Assembly: GCA_001414485.1 (NCBI GenBank)
Contig: LLEY01000007.1
Span: forward strand, 682,001 to 746,000
Direction: 5' to 3'
Source of the DNA: Calycina herbarum
Lineage: Eukaryota; Ascomycota; Leotiomycetes; Helotiales; Pezizellaceae
DNA length: 64,000 nt
Shown here: piece by piece, positions 1 through 11,704 of the stretch
Layout: every line of letters begins with the position of its first letter
Position numbering within the stretch: the first letter of the stretch is position 1
The notes under the pieces: model-generated
What the model was told of the DNA's origin: nothing
What the model saw: the letters and a program-made list of their open reading frames with translations, nothing else
Databases searched by the model: none
Position numbers and translations under genes: made by a program

Positions 1-1965
1 AAAACCCCTCTTTTTACCTCGACCATCACTACTTTAACTATAGCTAGAACAGACAAATCTCATCAGATCAACTTAGCAGTGGCAGCAATTAAAAGAGGAG
101 AGCATAGCAATTTTACTAAGGCAGCTAAGAAGTATGGGTATAACCGTACTACTATCTTACAGAGGATTAGAGGCTTGACTATAACACGTAAAGACGCTAC
201 TGCCCTTTACTACCAAGCACTCACCAAGGAGTAAGAAGAAGTCCTGATTCAATAGATCAATAACCTTACCGATCGAGCAATACCCCCTACGTCTTCAATT
301 ATCAAGAACCTTACAGAAGAGATACGTAGGAGCGCGGTAGGGAAGAACTAGACTAGGCAATTTATCCGAAGACATAAGGACAGGTTATATAGCAGCTATC
401 TTAAGAACATTAAGAACTTAAGAGTAGTAGCTGAGTATGCTCCTATGATTACACTCTTCTTTACCTTAGTATTATATACTTTTTCCCCTCCTTATCTTAA
501 TTTAAGTATAAAAGCTAATATTATCTTATTTTCTCTAGCTTACGCAAGTTATCGAGAAATACAATATAACTACCGACAACCTATATAACTTTAACGAGAA
601 GGGATTCCTTATAGGATTTAGCCGATCTATAAAGCGTATTATAAGTCTAGAAGCGTATATATTAGGCCAGGTTATAAAGAATAAGTAGGACGGTTCTCGA
701 GAGTTTATTTCTCTGCTAGTATATGTCTCGGCTATTAGGAGAGCTATCCCGCCGCTTCTTATTTATAAGAGCGCGTCAGGAGACTTACAGGGCTCCTAGA
801 CAGAGGATGTCGAAGAAGACAGGGCATATTTCAGTTTATTAGAAAACGGCTAGTTATTAAACCAGTTTAGCCTAAAGTAGCTAAAAGACATCTTTAAGAG
901 ACACACAAAACCGAAGAGCGCAAGGGCATACCAGCTGATTCTTATAGACGGCCACTCCTCGCATGTTAATATGAAATTTATCGACTTTGCATTCCGCTAT
1001 CGTATTATTATTGTTATCCTTCCTCCTTATACTATACATCGGCTCTAGCCTCTTGACGTAGGCCTCTTCCAACCCCTCGCTACATTCTACAGTAACGAGC
1101 TAGAAAAGCTCCTTACTACTTCTAATAGATTAGTCTCTATGTCTAAGAGATTTTTCTATAAAATGTTTAAGATAGCCTAGGATCTTGTATTCATAGAACA
1201 CAACATTATACATGCCTTCGAGAAGGCTGGAATCTGGCTAATTTAGAGCGCAAAGATGGTTGCCCAGGTGACAAAGCCTGCCTCGCTAGTCAAGGAACCT
1301 ATTAAAGGCATGAAAACACCCCTTATATTAAAAGCTATACGATACGCGTTCTTAGACTTTGAAAAGTCTCCATCTAAGCTTAAGGCATACAAGGTCTTTA
1401 CTTCTATATGTACTCTTTCCTCTTAAGTCTCTATTCTTAAATACGAGAACTAGGGGCTGCGAATAGCTATTATTCTTAAGAATTAGAAGAGAAAGAAGGG
1501 TAAGAGACTTAATCTTTGCAGGGAAATTAGCCAGGGAGTAGAGGTATACTCCCCTGGGAAGGTTATACGAGCTCGAGAGTATCAGGCCAAGGAAGAAGAG
1601 GCAAGGGAGGCTGAAGAACAAGCAAAGGAAGAGAAGAGAGAGACAAGAAAGGCGAATACTCTTAAGAGACAACGTAAGAAGGAAGAATTAGCTAATAAGA
1701 GAGCAGAAACCCAGCTCTATAAGGAGCTGGCTACTATAACTCCAAAGGCCTTAAAACAGACAAAATGTATACGTGTCCCACGAAAAAGGACTACTCTATA
1801 TATACCTCAAGTCAAGAAAGGAGCTAAAAAGGGACAAAAAGAGCTAGAAAAGCCAACTTTAATACTTAAACTTAAGGTTAGAGTTCCAGCTAAAGTAGTA
1901 GCCCCACAATTAAAGGAAACTAGGTCAGGACGGCAGATTAGGCTGCCACTCCGTACTCGCGCATA
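1..1965 (+). pseudogene. Fot1/pogo-type DDE transposase, RIP-damaged
   Basis: Transposase of a Tc1/mariner-superfamily (Fot1/pogo) DNA transposon, cut by the left window edge. The conceptual translation starts with a helix-turn-helix region (AAKKYGYNRTTILQRIRG, about 120-175). A probable intron of about 60 bp ends near 540. The DDE core follows (NLYNFNEKGFLIG near 580, ILIDGHSSHVN near 940, PLDVGLF near 1055). The tail is lysine- and glutamate-rich and ends RSGRQIRLPLRTRA at a stop near 1963. At least ten in-frame stops interrupt the core, nearly all TAG where Trp or Gln is expected, so it cannot make transposase as it stands. The family call is firm. The left end and terminal repeats lie outside or are not recognisable. 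A weak 7-bp inverted repeat (GGTTGTT/AACAACC, 2040 and 2135) may be terminal debris. Confidence 0.85.
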
Positions 1966-2149
1966 GTTTTTTATACTTATTCTCTAATTAACTACCTTTT
2001 ATCTATATCCCTACTTAATTACATACAAATTCAATAAGTGGTTGTTGTGATATATAACTTTTAATATAGTGGGTGACATTCCGAGGGGGCGGGCTTTTGC
2101 CAGGACCGTGCACGAGGCCGGGATATCGGTTAATAACAACCTAAAACGC

Positions 2150-2730
2150 TAAAGCTGGGTTCTGTGGAGCTGGTCTACTACCTCTAGAACCCCAGACTGT
2201 GATCTCAAAGCTTGATATTAAGTTACAGACTCCTATACCTACCGGACCCCCCTCTGCCGACGCCACCCCTTGAGTCTCCTAGACTCCTCGCAACCCTTCT
2301 AAAGCTCTTTTGTAATTAACTCTTGTTAAGGATTATATTACTCGTTACTAAGGAAGCTCGCTAACACCTATTTTCTAGACAATCGCTTCGTTAGTAAAAG
2401 GTACAAAGCGATTAGCCCATGAGGTGACCCTCTTATCAGCTAAGGTCTGTATACTTCGAACAGCAAATAAAGCCCTTAGCAAACGCCGGAGGGCTAAAAA
2501 TACCCGTGCCTAAGAAGGAGGTGCACTTACTATAGAGGATGCACAGGACGGATTAGCCCAGAAGAATGCGGAGGAGCAGGTTCGACGTAACAAGCGCTCT
2601 AGGGAGGGTAGAGAAGATGAAGGATAAACGACTCAGCGACGTTGTAGCACTTATGGAAAAACTGGTCATAATATGCAGACGTGTCAAGAAGTTGTAAATA
2701 TATCTAGTTCATCAGATTCCGAGTAGTTTT
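2150..2730 (+). pseudogene. C-terminal remnant of a second pogo-like transposase
   Basis: Only the last third of a fungal pogo-type transposase remains. From about 2400 one frame reads through a charged helix region (SKRRRAKNTRA, then GGALTIEDAQDGLAQKN). It ends with a zinc-knuckle-like tail, CSTYGKTGHNMQTC, near 2645-2690. Family members usually have Cys at the Tyr position; a single G to A change (TGT to TAT) explains it. Two in-frame stops (near 2510 and 2625) fit RIP. This is a separate element from the one before it, which already has its own C-terminus. No terminal inverted repeat could be placed. Confidence 0.7.
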
Positions 2731-3290
2731 AATTAATTTAATATGTTGTAGTAGTTTTATTATATTTTAAAGTAGTGGGGTAGGAAAAAATTCACGAGGT
2801 CCTGATAATCACGAGGTCCTGGTATACCACGTTATATTTTTATTATTATATAATTAATAACTAGTTTATTAAGACTATAATTAAAGAAGTTACGTAGTTA
2901 ATAAAGTACTCGCCCGGCGTCCCAGAACGCTACTCCGATACCACTCCGAGCCTACGGGCCGGTCTACGATACGCTCGGCCCGGTCATGTGTATATATTAA
3001 TCAATTAATCAATTATTAATCTGATTAATATGATTAGATTAGATTAGATTTTGATTAACACTTAAAAACCCTTGATTAGATTAGATTAATGGCCATTAAT
3101 CTAATCTAATCTAATCATTTCCCACACTGTTTATAGAAAGCAGTAAAGACTCTATTAATAAAAGCAACGCTCTAAAGCTCTCTAATAGTACAAATACTAA
3201 TAGAGCTCTTATAGATAGAACCCAACTCAGAGTGATGCGACTACTGAGCCTGTATATACCCCCCTTCCCCGCCTGAACCCCTCCCAACTT
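2731..3290. other. AT-rich spacer with a GC-rich hairpin and TAATC repeats
   Basis: No coding region is seen. Near 2785-2830 the phrase CACGAGGTCCTG occurs twice. A GC-rich island at 2910-2985 contains a 7-bp hairpin (CGGGCCG at 2955-2961, CGGCCCG at 2976-2982) inside otherwise AT-rich DNA. It is followed by TAATC-type repeats. It could be the end of a small non-autonomous element, but I cannot define its limits. Confidence 0.5.
3074..3111. repeat. 38-bp perfect palindrome built of TAATC/GATTA units
   Basis: Every base from 3074 to 3092 pairs with 3093 to 3111 around a central GGCC. The arms are GATTA-type units (GATTAGATTAGATTAATGG). The flanks, 3033-3056 and 3111-3116, carry further GATTA and TAATC units. 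The structure would extrude a cruciform or arise by fold-back replication. No function is inferred. Confidence 0.9.
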
Positions 3291-4835
3291 TAAAAAGACA
3301 CCGAAGTACCTAAAGAATTCATTCGACTTCTTAAGATTCTCCTCAGATTAGCTGAAACTATTATACAACGTGAGCTTCATGTCGTTAGGCTAGATGAGTC
3401 TCCCTCGTATAAAGTATTATTATACGTCTAGGGGATTTTAGACCCCCTTGACTATATCATCTATAATAGGCAACGAAAAACCGTTACTTCAAACTTAGGG
3501 GTTGCTTTAAAATTCTTAAGGCTCGAAGATGAAAGTCAGGTAGTCTGGATTAATGCGTTTTGTATCAACTAACAGGATGTCAAGGAGAGGAGTCAACAAG
3601 TGGGACTGATAAGAGACGTATACTCCCATCCTCGAGAAGTTTATGTATGGCTAGGCGAGGGTTTAGAGAACCAAGCTGAATCCGCTATAGCCTTAAGTAA
3701 AAAGACGGCAGAGGAGTGCTGCCAGAAGTTAGAAAGTTCCGTTGAAGATATTTCCTTCGGGGATCTTGCATCTTTGATCGCTGAAAGAAACGGTTTGGAT
3801 AAGGGGAGCTTCAACAATCCCGACAAGGCTAGTGATCATCCACTTTCAATAAGTGCGAGGGAACGGGGGGCTGTGAATTGGCTGTTTTCCAATACCTGGC
3901 TTGAGAGAGTTTGGGTCATTCAGGAAGTTACATTTGCATCTGCAAAGATACACCTTGGAGCGAGTCAGTTAACATAGAAGACCGTTGCAGTTGCTACATT
4001 TTATGTCATGATACATGGCGATAGCTGGAACACTGAAGAGCGTGCGATTACAGAGAGGGCTTTTTTGTTGTTCACGATTTCATGCTTAGCTGGAAGCACC
4101 TACTGGGCATACCTTTCATGCCTGCATCATTTCAAGGCAACTGATCCGCGGGACATGCTTTTTGCTATTCTGGGACTGTCGCAGGATACCGACCGTTTCA
4201 ATCCCGCCCTCCAACCAGATTACTCTATGGATGTTGTGGTTGTTTACGTACATAAATTTCTCGAGGAATCTTGCTTGCCATAGCATGCATGGGGCATGGA
4301 TTGGCTGAGTTTTACTTGAGGCGTCAAGATCTTTACCTGGAATATCATGTACGGTTTCCAAGTTGGGTTCACAGATGGGATCTTGGTATGCCAGCGACAC
4401 AACTGATATTTTTGAGAAAGACTGGTCATCTTGTGGGGAAACCGTTGAAACAATCGAGGATATGTCTTCTCCCAGAATTTTGTCCTTTAGGGGGTTTCGA
4501 ATAGGTCAAGAGGAAGGTTGCAAACCATACTCTTCAAGATTATGAGCCGTCTGGGCCACCGGGCTCTATCTTGAGTCTGGAATGTCTACGTGAAATTTCT
4601 ACAAGATAGAAACTTCACCAATCTTTTTGCAGAACACTTGAGCGAGGATTTTGTCCGAACAATTACTGATTTCTCCGAGGCCCTCAGCCACCCTGTTGGG
4701 AAAGATTGTTGGGGTACTGCAAAGCTTCAAAGTTATTTGGATTGTACAATGTTAATACCCAGTGGTCATGGAAATGATACAGTTTCGGAGCATAAGTTTC
4801 CGTACGATGTAACCTTTTACACTAAAAATCGCTAA
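3290..4835 (+). pseudogene. HET-domain (heterokaryon incompatibility) protein, broken
   Basis: HET proteins trigger incompatibility-type cell death in filamentous fungi. One frame from about 3290 shows family landmarks in order: RLLKILLRLAET, ELHVVRLDESPSY, VVWINAFCIN (normally WIDAICINQ), VYVWLGEG, WLERVWVIQEV at about 3897-3930, then ATDPRDMLFAILGLS near 4140. The frame has TAG or TAA at about 3430, 3570 and 3975, each one transition away from Trp or Gln. Near 4270 the reading frame shifts; the next piece contains PSWVHRW near 4350, the counterpart of the usual PSWVPDW. The C-terminal piece ends at 4835. At least one frameshift plus three stops make this a pseudogene. The family call is strong, but the exact start is not resolved. 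Confidence 0.85.
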
Positions 4836-5256
4836 AAAATACCCTTCTATAGTACTATATAATTATATTAAAATTATATTTACCAATTAGGTCATTTACT
4901 AAACCGAGCATTTAACTATAAGTCTTCATATAATAATTAACAATACTCTACTAGTTCTTACTTTAAGTAGGCTTAAAGTGAACCGAGCGTAAATTCTATA
5001 GATTTTATAAGATTTTACATATAAAATCATCTTAATTGCCCGATATTCTACCGTCACTAACTTAAACTAGATATAAATTAAGAATAGAGATCTTAAAACT
5101 TAATTCTAAGAATACAAAAGATAGATATCTTAATTCTAAACATAGTTTATATACGAGTTTTGCGAACGAATTCGCATGGCCAATATCGATCGCAGAAGTC
5201 TTCGAGAGCATTGTCACAATGACTTGTATACTCTGGAAAGATCAGCTCAGCAGAAC
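4836..5256. other. AT-rich intergenic DNA
   Basis: RIP-like AT-rich sequence with no frame that resembles a protein. The last 100 bases may contain the decayed C-terminus of the minus-strand gene that follows, but no motif supports this. Confidence 0.5.
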
Positions 5257-5920
5257 CTATATCGTTCTCTCGTTAGTTATTGCAACAAAGTAATCGTCTT
5301 GGACTGATTTCGTACCTCGGGTTTTCTTCCCAGCTGAATCAAGCATAATACAAGATGCTACCATGTAGGCCAGTTCGAGAAATATTATTTCCCCATCAAC
5401 CTTTTTCTGCCAAATATCCATCATATTAACCGCAAGCTTCAGGATGTTCCCGGCAAAATCGGATGGAATGGGGTTATAAATGAATGAAGCTTGAACAAAA
5501 TCAAATGGTTGATCAAGATTGCTGGCAAAGTGATCGAACGCCATTTAAAGGTACATCAAGAAGCATTCGTAGTTCTCGCTTGGTTCTATTTGAGCCTTCT
5601 GTTGCGGCGGATAACTCGTTATATAGCTGCGTCATTTGATCTTTCTTTAATTTTGGTCGGCCAACACCGGGAATCCGCACGACCCGAACACAAGAGTAAT
5701 AGGAGTGAGGCAAGTCAATCACTCCGTCTATGGTTTTGCCGCGACTCCTCCATAGCTGCGCATGCTTCTGGAAGATTACGTTCTTCGATTTACTGCCTTC
5801 AACTGAGTCCAATAACCAATTAGTAGAAAAGGCAACATTCCATTGGGCGGGATCGATGTTCAAATCCGAAGCATTGAGCGCAATAATGGCGCAAGGGAGA
5901 ATTGGTTGGTTAGATGACAT
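5257..5920 (-). pseudogene. Conserved fungal protein fragment of unknown function, frameshifted
   Basis: Two minus-strand frames overlap at 5513-5544 and together read like one protein. The upstream part (5920 to about 5530) begins MSSNQPILPCAIIALNASDLNID and contains CVRVVRIPGVGRPKL. The downstream part (about 5544 to 5257) contains AFDHFASNLDQPFDFV, NPIPSDFAGNILKLAV and MVASCIMLD. The change of frame near 5530 is about one base and has no splice signals, so it looks like a frameshift. I recognise the pattern as belonging to a recurrent fungal protein type but cannot name a domain or function. It is flanked by HET and ankyrin remnants, the usual setting of accessory-gene turnover. Confidence 0.5.
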
Positions 5921-6303
5921 TTCTAGCGCAGCTGCTGTCCATTCCAGCAGCTTCTCAATGACCTTTTCGATATATTATTACAGGCTAAATAGAATTAATC
6001 AGGCGTTAAGCGGTAAATAGAGTAATGTTATATATTATATTCTTCTACTATTAAGAGTTATCAGAAAAGCTACTATGCCTCTGGCAGCTGCCACCACCCG
6101 TATTAAGTGAAACAAGCTTGTTATTAGAAGCCGTGTAAGGCATCAACACCCTAAATATAAATATTAAAAGCGCAGTTCAGCATGCGTCTAGTTGCGGAAA
6201 CCTCAGGTTTTAAGAAGCAGAGATTCATCTGCGGGAGACGACAACATGACTTCACTTCGATGTGATTCCTACAACGGAAGTCTCGAATATATTTGCATGT
6301 TGA

Positions 6304-6747
6304 TTCAAGGATGTCAATCTAACAGGCGGGATATATAGAACTGCATTACAAGCCGCTGCCTACAAAGGGGTAATTGGTGGCATAGAGATTTTGCTTGAAC
6401 AGGCACAATTCTTATTCCGTAAGAAGGGGAATCTGCACAGCTTGTTACAATGGCAAGGCAGAACTCATCAACTCCAAGCTGATTCTGATCTTCCTATTCA
6501 TGTGAGCGACTATAAATCTGCAGGTTTATTTTCACATAATATAGAGGTGGTAGGGTAAATATTAGACCCAGGGACAGAAGAGATTTCAGAGGTGGAGCGA
6601 GATGGTCTGTTTGGAACGCTGAAGGGTAATATTTCCAGCTTCCTGGGAATTGTATCGAGCGAGGGTACAGATTTGAAAAGTAATCGTATTGCGAAGCATT
6701 TCGTTACTTCTCGACGAAAGCAAGGAGACATCAAGCTGATTCTGTAA
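6304..6747 (+). pseudogene. Ankyrin-repeat protein remnant
   Basis: The frame beginning after an in-frame TGA at 6301 carries a clear ankyrin unit of the fungal type: GGIYRTALQAAAYKG followed by VIGGIEILLEQ (about 6325-6405). Fungal NACHT-ankyrin proteins carry long arrays of such units (GG-YG-ALQAAA). The frame then runs through non-repeat sequence, hits TAA at 6556 and continues to TAA at 6745. Only one unit is recognisable. It may be the tail of an NLR-type gene whose other parts are gone. Confidence 0.55.
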
Positions 6748-6889
6748 CTGGTATATCGGCTGCAGTACCAAGTGGCACTGAGCGGCTTTTCCTGTGATAA
6801 ACAACTTGCACAATCAAGATTAATCCTTACGAGTCCTTCAAGAGCGTCCCTATAATGACACTACTAGGAAGCTGCTTCATAAATCTTCT

Positions 6890-8245
6890 CCTCCCTTGTG
6901 AGACACTTCTCGAGTAACCAATATGAAGCTCATCATCTATTATGCCTTCCATATTTGTATGATCATTCGTTTCGTTTCGAGGGGAGGCATGATGAGTTGT
7001 CGGATTTGCTGTGCTGGATGGAGTTTTCAGGGAGGATCAATCTGCTTTGGAGCCTTACTGAAGGCTTGTTAGCTATTTTCATGATCAAGTATAGAGGTAT
7101 TTGGAATTCCTTACCACCCAGAGTGCATCAGATCCTTCCTAATAGATTTCAGCGCCCTTGTGCCTGCCATACTCGGACAAGACGTACCATCCAAGGTAAT
7201 AGCTATCAACAAACTTCAAGTGTCATCCGCATCGGGATGCCGTGCTCCCCTCGCCAAAATCGAGGTTGGTCGCAGGATTTTTCATCCCGAAGCTGAGCTC
7301 AAACAGCGACACAACAAAACAAAAACGAGATAGCCTTCTCCAGATCAGAGCACTCCAAACGCTTCAAAGAAAGGAAAGAAATTTCAATGTTTGGAAGCAG
7401 GTCCAGGCCCAAATGGTGGCAACTCGTACCCACCACCTCGCCTCGGAGAAAGCGAATCTTACGTTTCTTCCCTCCCCCCTAGACAAGCATTTTTCGGGCC
7501 GTCTTGACATTCCATTCATGTCATCCACTTGCTTGGGTTGCAATGGCCATGTAAGAGGTGCGGAGAATAAAAAGGAAAACCTTTGTCTTTAGCGATGTAT
7601 GCCATTCAGTTTGGCCATGACGTGATTGAACTGAGATTTGGAGCGGAATTTATACTCCGATGAAGAATTTATCGTGAGCCTCAGTGCTTTTGAAGTATCC
7701 ATCTGAGAATTCTTGTTTATGTACAGGTGCATTCCAATGCTGTCTGGGAAATGAGTTCCTGCATGTTTATATACACTTGCCTGGAGATGTTGAGCGATGG
7801 TACGTTTTTAGAGTGGAAAACGGAAGTATTTTCAAGATTTTACGGTGGACCAAAGCTACAGGCCTTCATTGTCGCCCGCCGAGAGTCTTCAAATCGAATA
7901 CTGCTTCAAAGTTTACCTACTTTCCCAACAGCCGCGTCACACGAGCAATTTCCCAAACCAATAAGTGGGTCACCAATAGGGGATTCATAGACGAGATGCA
8001 GAAGAAAACTTCATTTCACTCTTAACGCCCGGCTATTCGGCATCTTAAATCAATAGCCAATAATCCAAAAGGATTCAGCCTCTTCATGCAAGACTCTCGA
8101 TACGATCGATCTTCAGATGGGGAATCCCCGACTCCTCTCCATCCCGTAAGACAGAGATCCCCCACACTTTTGCTTACGAATGCTGAATATGAAGCTGAAG
8201 ATCTAGACACTTGGAGAAGCGTCTTCATTGTTAAGGATTTGTGAT
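6890..8245 (+). other. Decayed coding DNA, family not recognised
   Basis: No complete gene is visible, but two stretches look like former coding sequence. One frame from about 7097 to 7670 reads FGIPYHPECIRSFLIDFSAL and later GPGPNGGNSYPPPRLGESES with three stops. A second frame from 7684 to 8242 reads for 186 codons with one TAA at 8023 and ends TNAEYEAEDLDTWRSVFIV. I cannot assign either to a family, and they may be one gene or two. The composition is GC-balanced, unlike the neighbouring AT-rich blocks, so decay here is not mainly RIP. Confidence 0.3.
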
Positions 8246-9436
8246 GTCGATTTGAATCCCGGGTGGTTGGGTTGTGAATGTGGAGGGGAGGGGATGACGG
8301 GGCGATGGCTGAGGGGATTCGCTTGGAGTGCCCCCGACTTGATATTCCTAATATCTAAGACTCATGCTTACCCAAGTGGAAATCAGATGATACTCACGAG
8401 GTGAGTGTGGCTTGAGTGATGACTCTTCAAAACTAAGTAGTGGCATGGCAGCTGGTTTCTCGCTAAGCTTAGAACGCGAGATTCAATATTCTATTCAGTT
8501 AAGGAATATACTACAGACACTGCTAGTTCTATTTAGTTTCATTTGTAAAGCGAGCGTAAAGATGGATTATAGTGAAACGTTCGCTAAGAGGTTCTGTTCG
8601 TACAGCCTGACCAAGTAATTAGCAGGATCCAGGGGTAGCTACTAGTGCGTTGCAGGGTATTTTGCAAGGTGTTTTTGGTGCGATTTGATCAACTCCAAGG
8701 GTTCTGGGCTCACGAACATCCTGCTAGTTACTGGAGGAGCCTGTATAACTAAATAATATTTATAAGGTTTAGAATAATAAACTTTTTTATCTGAATATGA
8801 TTTTAAGAGGATATAATCCTTATTTTATAATTCAAGGCATTTTAAGGCAATATTATTAATTAAAAGCTTTTTAAAAGATATAAACTAGTAAAGCTAAGAA
8901 TAATTATAATCTTTTTTTATTCTAGCTCTCTTTAAAAGAATATTATATAATTAGAATCGTTGTTTTGATTATTTAGATATGTCTAGTTAAACTAGAATTA
9001 CTTGAATTATATATAGTCTACGATTAGATTATATAAATTTAGATATATATAACTTTATATAATAGTAATTAAAAAAGAATAGTTGAAAATATCTATTATA
9101 TTTCTTCTTACTCTAGATATTTGACTTTATAGATAAAGTTGAATTCTTTATATAAATATCTTATTCTTATCTATATTAGTAGATTAGAGCTTTTAACTTA
9201 TTTAACCTAATATATATTTTTTTAAAAATAGTTTTATAATAGATTATATTTTAAAAAATAATTTATTATTCTTACTCTATCTCTTTATAGGATAATTAAA
9301 TCTAAGAGGAAAATAAAACAAAGTAAGAAGGAATTAACTAATAATAAGATCTCCAATTTTATATATCTTAATATATTTTCTAGAAAGTATCTAAATTTAC
9401 AACGAGTTTAATATTAATCTTCAAAGTTCAATTACT
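8246..9436. other. Intergenic DNA passing into an AT-rich block
   Basis: 8246-8740 is ordinary intergenic sequence with nothing recognisable. From about 8745 to 9420 the sequence becomes very AT-rich, rich in TATA and TTAAAA words, as in RIP-mutated repeat relics. No protein motif or terminal repeat survives. Confidence 0.5.
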
Positions 9437-11100
9437 TCAAGAGGTGTATTTACAACTGATTGGCCAGAGCTCTCTAAGCCCTAGGTTGTCAGGATTAAGT
9501 GTCTTAAGCGAGGAAAAATAAACAGGTGATAACGATTGATCCCTTTCTTCACCATGTTCACTAATCATAAATCGCTTCCATCTAACAAAGTGAATCCCTC
9601 CGTCATTCCCCGAAATCCGAAACACTAACAAGCCTTCTTGGATACACACAGACACACCAAACCAAAGATATTGTGCTTTAATCTGCTCTTTGAGAACTCA
9701 GCCCCAATTTCCACGAATAGTAGTAATGGGTTTCTAGACCCTCATAGATTCTTCGATAAATCTCCCGCAACTGAAAGGAAAACAAAAGCAAATATAGAGT
9801 CGCCCGACCATAAACCAAGCGTAGGGGGGTATAGCTTCTGGAGTAAGCACCGATAACGGTATCTCAGCTCCGAGAATTATGTACCAAAGAGAAAGGCCTA
9901 AAAATTATTGGAAAACTGCCATCAAGACATTTTGAATACTCGAATGCAAGAAATAAGGTGCCCCCCAAACGATGCAGAATCCGACAATGATTATCCCTGT
10001 CTCACGGGCAGTCGCGAGTCCGGGAAATGCGGGGGAAAGAAAATACCAGGCTCAACCCAGCCATCGTCATTCTATCTCTTTCCCCAGATCTTCACTCGTG
10101 CGCTTGCGACGGTATGGGATTCTCTCTTGCGAGACAAAGACCAATCAATGAGATGATCGGGATCGATATCTGATCTCTGGATTAGAGGTGTTGAGGTTGG
10201 CCGGTTGCCCGCGCTGGTTCGTGGGGGTTTGTATGCAGAAGCTGGAGAAAAGAGTGAGAGACAAGACGGGATGGCTAGACCTGCCTTGATTGTGATGTAT
10301 TGGAAGGAGCTCTTTCTCGTTTAGGAAGCGAAAGGGGGAGAGAGAGCGTGGAAAAGCGTTTGGTACTGACGATGTGACACGCCACTGGTAGGACAGAACC
10401 GTGATGTTACTGGTGTTACTGCAACCTGCAACCCAACTTACCGCATTGTTTCCGGCTGTTGCTCCGATTTGTGGTGCCTGTAGGTTGCTGTCAGGCGTGC
10501 AGAGTCGCCCACCACATGCTGCCTGATACTGCAACCTCCGAACCATGACCTCTAATTTTTGATATTGATATCGATATCTTTGCACCGCCATCGACATCAC
10601 TGAGCAAGAACCAAACCACGGGACGGTATACCTTATAGACCTTTGGCACACTCTCAACTCCGTGGATCTCCCTCTTCACGACCATATCCAACCAAAAACT
10701 GTGACGTGACGACCCAATTCAGCCTCGATCATCAATAAGAGCAATATCTCAAACATCTTGACTATTGACAAACCTCATGAGTCCGAGGCACCCCCCTGAA
10801 CTCGCCTGAACTCCTTAAACAAGCGAGCGGGACCAGAGCTAGCCACGGCGCAGATTCACTTGTTACTACGCTACCTAATAACCTCCCTATAGTAACTCTA
10901 CTACAGAGTGCACCAGACCAGGTAGTTCCACACTTACCAAACCTGCCCGCCCGTTCACACGCGTTACATTTCCACTCCTCTTGCCAGCCCCCTTCCACTT
11001 CCCCACGACGCTGAGAGACATCGTCAACCTCTCCACCCCAGTTCTTCGGAGGTATTAGCAAACCATTATTCGGGCTGCCGCGGACCCCCAATCATAATTA
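9437..11100. other. Gene-free stretch upstream of the bZIP gene
   Basis: GC-balanced DNA. Several open frames exist on both strands but none has a recognisable motif, so I call none a gene. The last few hundred bases are probably the distal promoter of the bZIP gene at 11578. Confidence 0.4.
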
Positions 11101-11225
11101 ACAATGGGCCCCTAGTCCACTCCACTCCACCACCTGAGGCCTCCACCTCGAAGGCAGAGGCGACGACCTTCCCATCGCTCATTGGAAAGTGGCAGCTCGC
11201 CAGAGGCAGAAGGAGAAAAAGAAGC

Positions 11226-11240
11226 ATGTTGCAGATCTAG
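11226..11240 (+). promoter_or_regulatory. Possible 4-codon uORF in the bZIP leader
   Basis: ATG TTG CAG ATC TAG lies about 350 bases before the bZIP start codon. Whether it is in the mRNA depends on the transcription start, which cannot be read from sequence alone. Minimal uORFs control several fungal bZIP genes (GCN4/cpc-1), so it is worth noting. Confidence 0.3.
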
Positions 11241-11336
11241 ACGCGACCCCCAATTCATCTTTCCTAGAAGGGCCGTCCCGAATTTTGGGAAGCAACGCCT
11301 TCAAACTTGTTTCTGTGCACAGTCCCCAACATATAT

Positions 11337-11507
11337 ATGTCTTTCCAACCCAGCCCCATCCCGACCTCGTCTTGCTCGTCCTCTCACACCCACCGCCATT
11401 GCGTTATCTGCAACCAAAGCACGATCTCAGCTCGCCTCACCAACCACGGGCATTCGCCCCGTGCACCGCGAGCCCTTGGACCACGATCACGATCCATGAG
11501 GAATTAG
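11337..11507 (+). promoter_or_regulatory. Possible 56-codon uORF in the bZIP leader
   Basis: An ATG-started frame (MSFQPSPIPTSS...) ends at TAG 11505-11507, 70 bases before the bZIP ATG. The peptide matches nothing I know. If transcribed it would be translated before the main frame and should reduce its initiation. Confidence 0.3.
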
Positions 11508-11577
11508 GGGTCCGTTACCATTACCATTACCGAATCCAATCGAGTCGTATCAACAACAAAGAGAGAGAAAAGACGCC

Positions 11578-11666
11578 ATGCAGAGCTTAAATCACCACCC
11601 TCCGCCCTATCCTCCCCAACACGTGGGAGACACCGCAGCCGTCGGCATCGGCGTGCAGGCACCGCG

Positions 11667-11704
<38 letters not shown>

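Noticed and set aside
1..1965. Stop-codon reassignment (TAG read as Trp or Gln)
   Set aside because: Intact genes in the same window use TAG and TAA as normal stops, and TAG in frames is confined to repeats and decayed genes.
10145..10691. 170-codon minus-strand frame
   Set aside because: No motif and unusual residue composition; probably chance in GC-balanced intergenic DNA.
11182..11590. Long open frames (105 and 133 codons) before the bZIP start
   Set aside because: They begin at TTG or GTG, not ATG, and have no motif; only the internal ATG-started uORFs are plausible.
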